A stretch of DNA of 64,000 nt. Source: an uncultured Ruminococcus sp. (lineage in GTDB: Bacteria > Bacillota > Clostridia > Oscillospirales > Acutalibacteraceae). The notes under the pieces are model-generated. The model did no database searches. It saw only the letters and a program-made list of their open reading frames with translations, and was not told the DNA's origin. The stretch covers positions 1 through 64,000 of the forward strand of contig CAKSNZ010000002.1 of the NCBI GenBank assembly GCA_934476515.1, written 5' to 3'. Below, one piece after another: positions 61,139 through 64,000 of this stretch; the stretch's first letter is position 1; every line of letters starts with the position of its first letter. A program made the translations under genes and the position numbers.

Positions 61139-64000
61139 TTATGAAATTCTTACTAGCATTTTCTGAATTGTTGAACAATCTTTGATATTAATTTTGCCAT
61201 CATTATTTACATCAGCAACTGCCTTTTGGGCATCTATTAAAGTTAATCTCTTAACAGTATGTTTCTGTAAAATTGCAGCATCTTGTACAGTAATTTTGCC
61301 ATCAAGGTTCAAGTCACCAATTAAACCTTGGCGAGTTGACTTTCCTTCAATTACAATATTATTTACTGCAATTTCGCCACCTGTTGGTTCGTCTGATGTA
61401 TTACCACCTGCAATAGTTGTTGTTGATGTTGCAATAATTCTAACTGTAACACTCTTTGCACCGTTACATTCTTCCGGAAGTTTAACCTTGTTAATATAGT
61501 TAGTTAAAACCTTTCTGTTGTTAGAAGTAATTGTGAAATTAGAGTTTGAAATATCAGTAAAGTTTGTACCGTCAATGCTATACTGCATTTTCCAATTAGC
61601 CGGAGCCTTGCTACTACCACCCATACTAATTGAGAATGTTAAGTCCTTACAATCAGTACCGTCAAAAGTAGTTTGAATATATGGAGTATCTCCCCAAGGG
61701 TTCTTCTTACCGGCTGACATTAGTGGGACAATTTCATCACCGTCTTTACCATACTCAGCGTCTGACCATTCAAGTGCTCTGCCGTTTTTACCATTCATAG
61801 ATAGGAACAAATCAGCTTGACCGAATGTTGCTTTATAGCCTGACTTATCACCATATTCTTCTAGTTTATCGCCGGTATTCTTACCTGTGTTATCAAAATA
61901 GAATTCTGAAATAGTGTTTGCACCAAGCTGATGTTCCGGTTTTGTTGGCTTTGTAGGTTCAGTTGGTTCAATTGGTTCAGTTGGTTCAGTTGGTTTTACA
62001 GGCTCTACATAATAATCAATAAACATATTTGACATATATGCAGCACGACTGGTTGCCCAATCTACCATGTAGTCATAAACACCCTTAAATGTGTTTGAAT
62101 CGTATTTTGTAGCAGTTGTACTTCTTGTATAAGTCTTAGTTTTGTAATCAAAACTTAACTTATTAAGTGAATTATGACTTGCAAGCCACTGAGGTTCAGG
62201 GTTTAGTAATCTACCGGAAGTATAGTTCATTTCTGCTGAATCTTTAACTAGATTATAATAAACGTCTGATGAATATAATTCACCGGAAGAAATATTTTGT
62301 CCCTTAAATAGATATTCAATAGCAGGTACAAAATCTTTATACCATAGTTCGCCACTTCTCTTGTAAATAACAGGGTTTTTGTACATTAGAGTACACATAT
62401 TTCCATCGCCTTTAGTTGAAATATATGAACCTTCAGGCTTTGTATATGTACCACCATCAGAACCTACTGCATTACCTAGTGAGTTATCGTAATCCCATGT
62501 TGGAGCTGCATAGATTTTGTACTTACCATTAGCATCCTTTTTATTTACAAAATAGAATGAACTTATACCGGCATCCCAGTTTTTGCAATATTCATTTAGT
62601 AGGTACATTCTGGCAAATGAATCAACATCAATAACATCAGCTAAATCTTTTTGATTGTTCTTAACTGCATTATACATTTTTTCAAATTTTGCCTTAATGT
62701 AGTTATAAGCATTGCTATAGCCCTTATCTGATGAAGTAATATCAGGTGAAACTACTTCAACATTTTGACCACAAGTGTTAAAACAGAAACCTTCTGCTGC
62801 ACCGTCAATCTTAATAACAAATGGGAAATCAGTTGGTGTTGTACCATCTTCGTTAATATATTCTTCACCGGTCATATCAGAAATCAAGTTATTTGAACCA
62901 ACTTCAATCTTCTGACATAGCTGATATGAACCAAGATATACACCATTAATATAGAAATCAGCATATCTACTGTCTGAGTTATATGGAATACCAACTTGAT
63001 CACCTAAATCATATAGGAATCTGTTTCTGGATAAAGAGTCATCTTGATAGTTAGCAACAATACTATACTTCTTAGTCTTTTCCATACCTGCAACAGAAAG
63101 TGCTGAATCAAAGTTAAGGTTAAATGACTTCTTTGACTTTGCCCAAGAAGTGTTACCTCTACCCTTTACTTTCTTAATAGAAGTATCTGTAATTTTACCG
63201 TTACTTTCTGTAACTGCTGCAGTAGCCTTAGCATTATTTGACTTATTAGCACTTAGATAAGATAACAAATCTTGGCCGTTGAAACTTGCTGCATTATTTA
63301 CATAAACTGCACATTCAGCACCACTTCTCATAATATTTAAAGTGTAGCTGGTTGAATTCACAGTAACAGTATATTTACTGTTTGGTGTGTAATTCATAGT
63401 AACTGTTGACTTTGATGGAATTTCAACATTACCAATCTTTACTGTTGATGAGAATGTGTTATAAACATCAATCTTAGATTTATCAGTTGATGAAGGTAGG
63501 AAGAAATAGTAGTCACCACTATCTGTTAATTTACCTTTTTCATCATACTTATGTTGCCATACCTGCCAAGCTTCTGTTTCCTTTTCATTAGCAGATACAC
63601 CGTGAACATAAAGGTTATTAGCCTTTGCATAACTAAACTTATATTCATCGGTTGAAGGTTGAGATGGTTCAGAAGGTTTAGTTTCTGTAGGCTTTTCACC
63701 ATATTTACCGACAGAACCATTGCCCTCTAGGTCTGTTGCAAATACACAGTTGTTGCCTTTTGCAAAATCTTCATATGTAAGAACAGGAGAATTGTTCCAT
63801 AGTGTATCAGAACTGCCTCTCCAAAATCTTATTGCCTTTGCACCGGCAGTTTCATTAGTAAATGTATAACTAAACTTATAGTTACCTAAGTCATTAGTTA
63901 CCTTTACCGGATTATATTTTGTTTTGTCAGCATTATTGATGGAAATGTTATTACCGTCATTATTTGCCTTTGAATATTCTGTAAAGTTAATATACTCTGT
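61139..64000 (-). CDS. CotH-domain protein with dockerin (N-terminus beyond window)
   Basis: At least 953 residues are visible and the frame is open to the window edge, so the start and any signal peptide lie outside. The first visible part (about 1-85) is beta-rich and partly starch-binding-like (FSYTFTNETAGAKAIRFWRG). Then come a Pro-rich linker (PTETKPSEPSQPST) and a second beta segment. The CotH kinase-like domain (about 225-650) has VKGRGNTSW near 278-286 and APTWDYDNS around 499-507. A PTEP/PTKP-rich linker, a lectin-like beta domain (about 700-890) and a dockerin with two complete calcium loops (GDLNLDGK and ADVNNDGK, last 60 residues) follow. CotH kinases phosphorylate spore-coat proteins in Bacillus; here the dockerin suggests cell-surface assembly. 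Activity is inference. Confidence 0.85.
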   Translation of the reverse strand, partial: TEYINFTEYSKANNDGNNISINNADKTKYNPVKVTNDLGNYKFSYTFTNETAGAKAIRFWRGSSDTLWNNSPVLTYEDFAKGNNCVFATDLEGNGSVGKYGEKPTETKPSEPSQPSTDEYKFSYAKANNLYVHGVSANEKETEAWQVWQHKYDEKGKLTDSGDYYFFLPSSTDKSKIDVYNTFSSTVKIGNVEIPSKSTVTMNYTPNSKYTVTVNSTSYTLNIMRSGAECAVYVNNAASFNGQDLLSYLSANKSNNAKATAAVTESNGKITDTSIKKVKGRGNTSWAKSKKSFNLNFDSALSVAGMEKTKKYSIVANYQDDSLSRNRFLYDLGDQVGIPYNSDSRYADFYINGVYLGSYQLCQKIEVGSNNLISDMTGEEYINEDGTTPTDFPFVIKIDGAAEGFCFNTCGQNVEVVSPDITSSDKGYSNAYNYIKAKFEKMYNAVKNNQKDLADVIDVDSFARMYLLNEYCKNWDAGISSFYFVNKKDANGKYKIYAAPTWDYDNSLGNAVGSDGGTYTKPEGSYISTKGDGNMCTLMYKNPVIYKRSGELWYKDFVPAIEYLFKGQNISSGELYSSDVYYNLVKDSAEMNYTSGRLLNPEPQWLASHNSLNKLSFDYKTKTYTRSTTATKYDSNTFKGVYDYMVDWATSRAAYMSNMFIDYYVEPVKPTEPTEPIEPTEPTKPTKPEHQLGANTISEFYFDNTGKNTGDKLEEYGDKSGYKATFGQADLFLSMNGKNGRALEWSDAEYGKDGDEIVPLMSAGKKNPWGDTPYIQTTFDGTDCKDLTFSISMGGSSKAPANWKMQYSIDGTNFTDISNSNFTITSNNRKVLTNYINKVKLPEECNGAKSVTVRIIATSTTTIAGGNTSDEPTGGEIAVNNIVIEGKSTRQGLIGDLNLDGKITVQDAAILQKHTVKRLTLIDAQKAVADVNNDGKINIKDCSTIQKMLVRIS
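61930..62010 (-). repeat. PTEP/PTKP linker repeat in the CotH/dockerin gene
   Basis: Short repeats of GGTTCAGTT (plus strand) encode tandem PTEP and PTKP units between the CotH domain and the following beta domain. This is coding low complexity, not a mobile repeat. Confidence 0.75.

Noticed and set aside
61930..62010. Microsatellite or mobile repeat
   Set aside because: The repeats keep the reading frame and encode a PTEP linker between domains.
63398..64000. CotH gene starting at the ATG at 63397
   Set aside because: The frame stays open to the window edge, with a beta-rich module and linker upstream, so that ATG is internal.

Overview
The window is AT-rich chromosomal DNA from a Gram-positive, anaerobic, starch-degrading gut Firmicute. 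Ruminococcus bromii or a close Oscillospiraceae relative is the best guess, made from the sequence alone. The evidence is two secreted type I pullulanases (one with a dockerin and a starch-binding module), a dockerin-bearing CotH protein, sporulation genes (spoVS, yqfC, yqfD, ylbJ-like), an NfnAB-type ferredoxin/NADPH oxidoreductase, a T-box thrS leader, many TTG starts, and sigma-A promoters almost all spaced 17 bp. I see no phage, transposon, integron or CRISPR array.

Layout. 0.2-9.4 kb: a fused multi-pass membrane protein, a metallophosphoesterase, a dnaI/dnaD-like helicase-loading pair, tRNA-Gly(GCC) and a small Cys protein, a DUF2798 membrane protein behind a structured leader, then prfB-apgM. 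9.5-16.3 kb: a RING-finger/zinc-ribbon membrane protein with galU, a PHP phosphoesterase/ASCH pair, the ACT-domain plus UPF0210 pair, and a MarR regulator joined to a membrane/cytidylate-kinase-like fusion. 16.6-22.7 kb: two tandem extracellular pullulanases. 22.8-31.2 kb: dnaG-rpoD-eno, yigZ, rpmE, a VanY-like protein that has lost its zinc ligands, and T-box-controlled thrS.

31.2-42.4 kb: a penicillin-binding carboxypeptidase with an unknown membrane partner, a second phosphoesterase, recG and fakA, and a sporulation block (spoVS, ymdB, yqfD, yqfC, with a divergent ylbJ-like gene). 42.4-54.3 kb: asnB, a lipid kinase/PAP2 phosphatase pair, a complete fructose PTS operon (fruR-fruK-fruA) followed by ptsH and ptsI, and nfnAB. 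54.4-57.9 kb: a cell-surface cluster with an SPVTG sortase substrate, a class B sortase, an LCP ligase-like protein, a 68-residue membrane-anchored peptide and a secreted two-repeat protein. 58-61 kb: hisC-hisD-hisB. 61.1 kb to the end: a large CotH/dockerin protein whose N-terminus lies beyond the window.

The genes fit a cell that debranches starch outside the cell with anchored and dockerin-attached enzymes, imports fructose through the PTS, balances NADPH with reduced ferredoxin, and can probably sporulate. The least explained features are the sortase/LCP surface cluster, the dead VanY homologue, the membrane-kinase fusion, and two leaders (eno and DUF2798) where terminator hairpins are linked to the ribosome-binding site.
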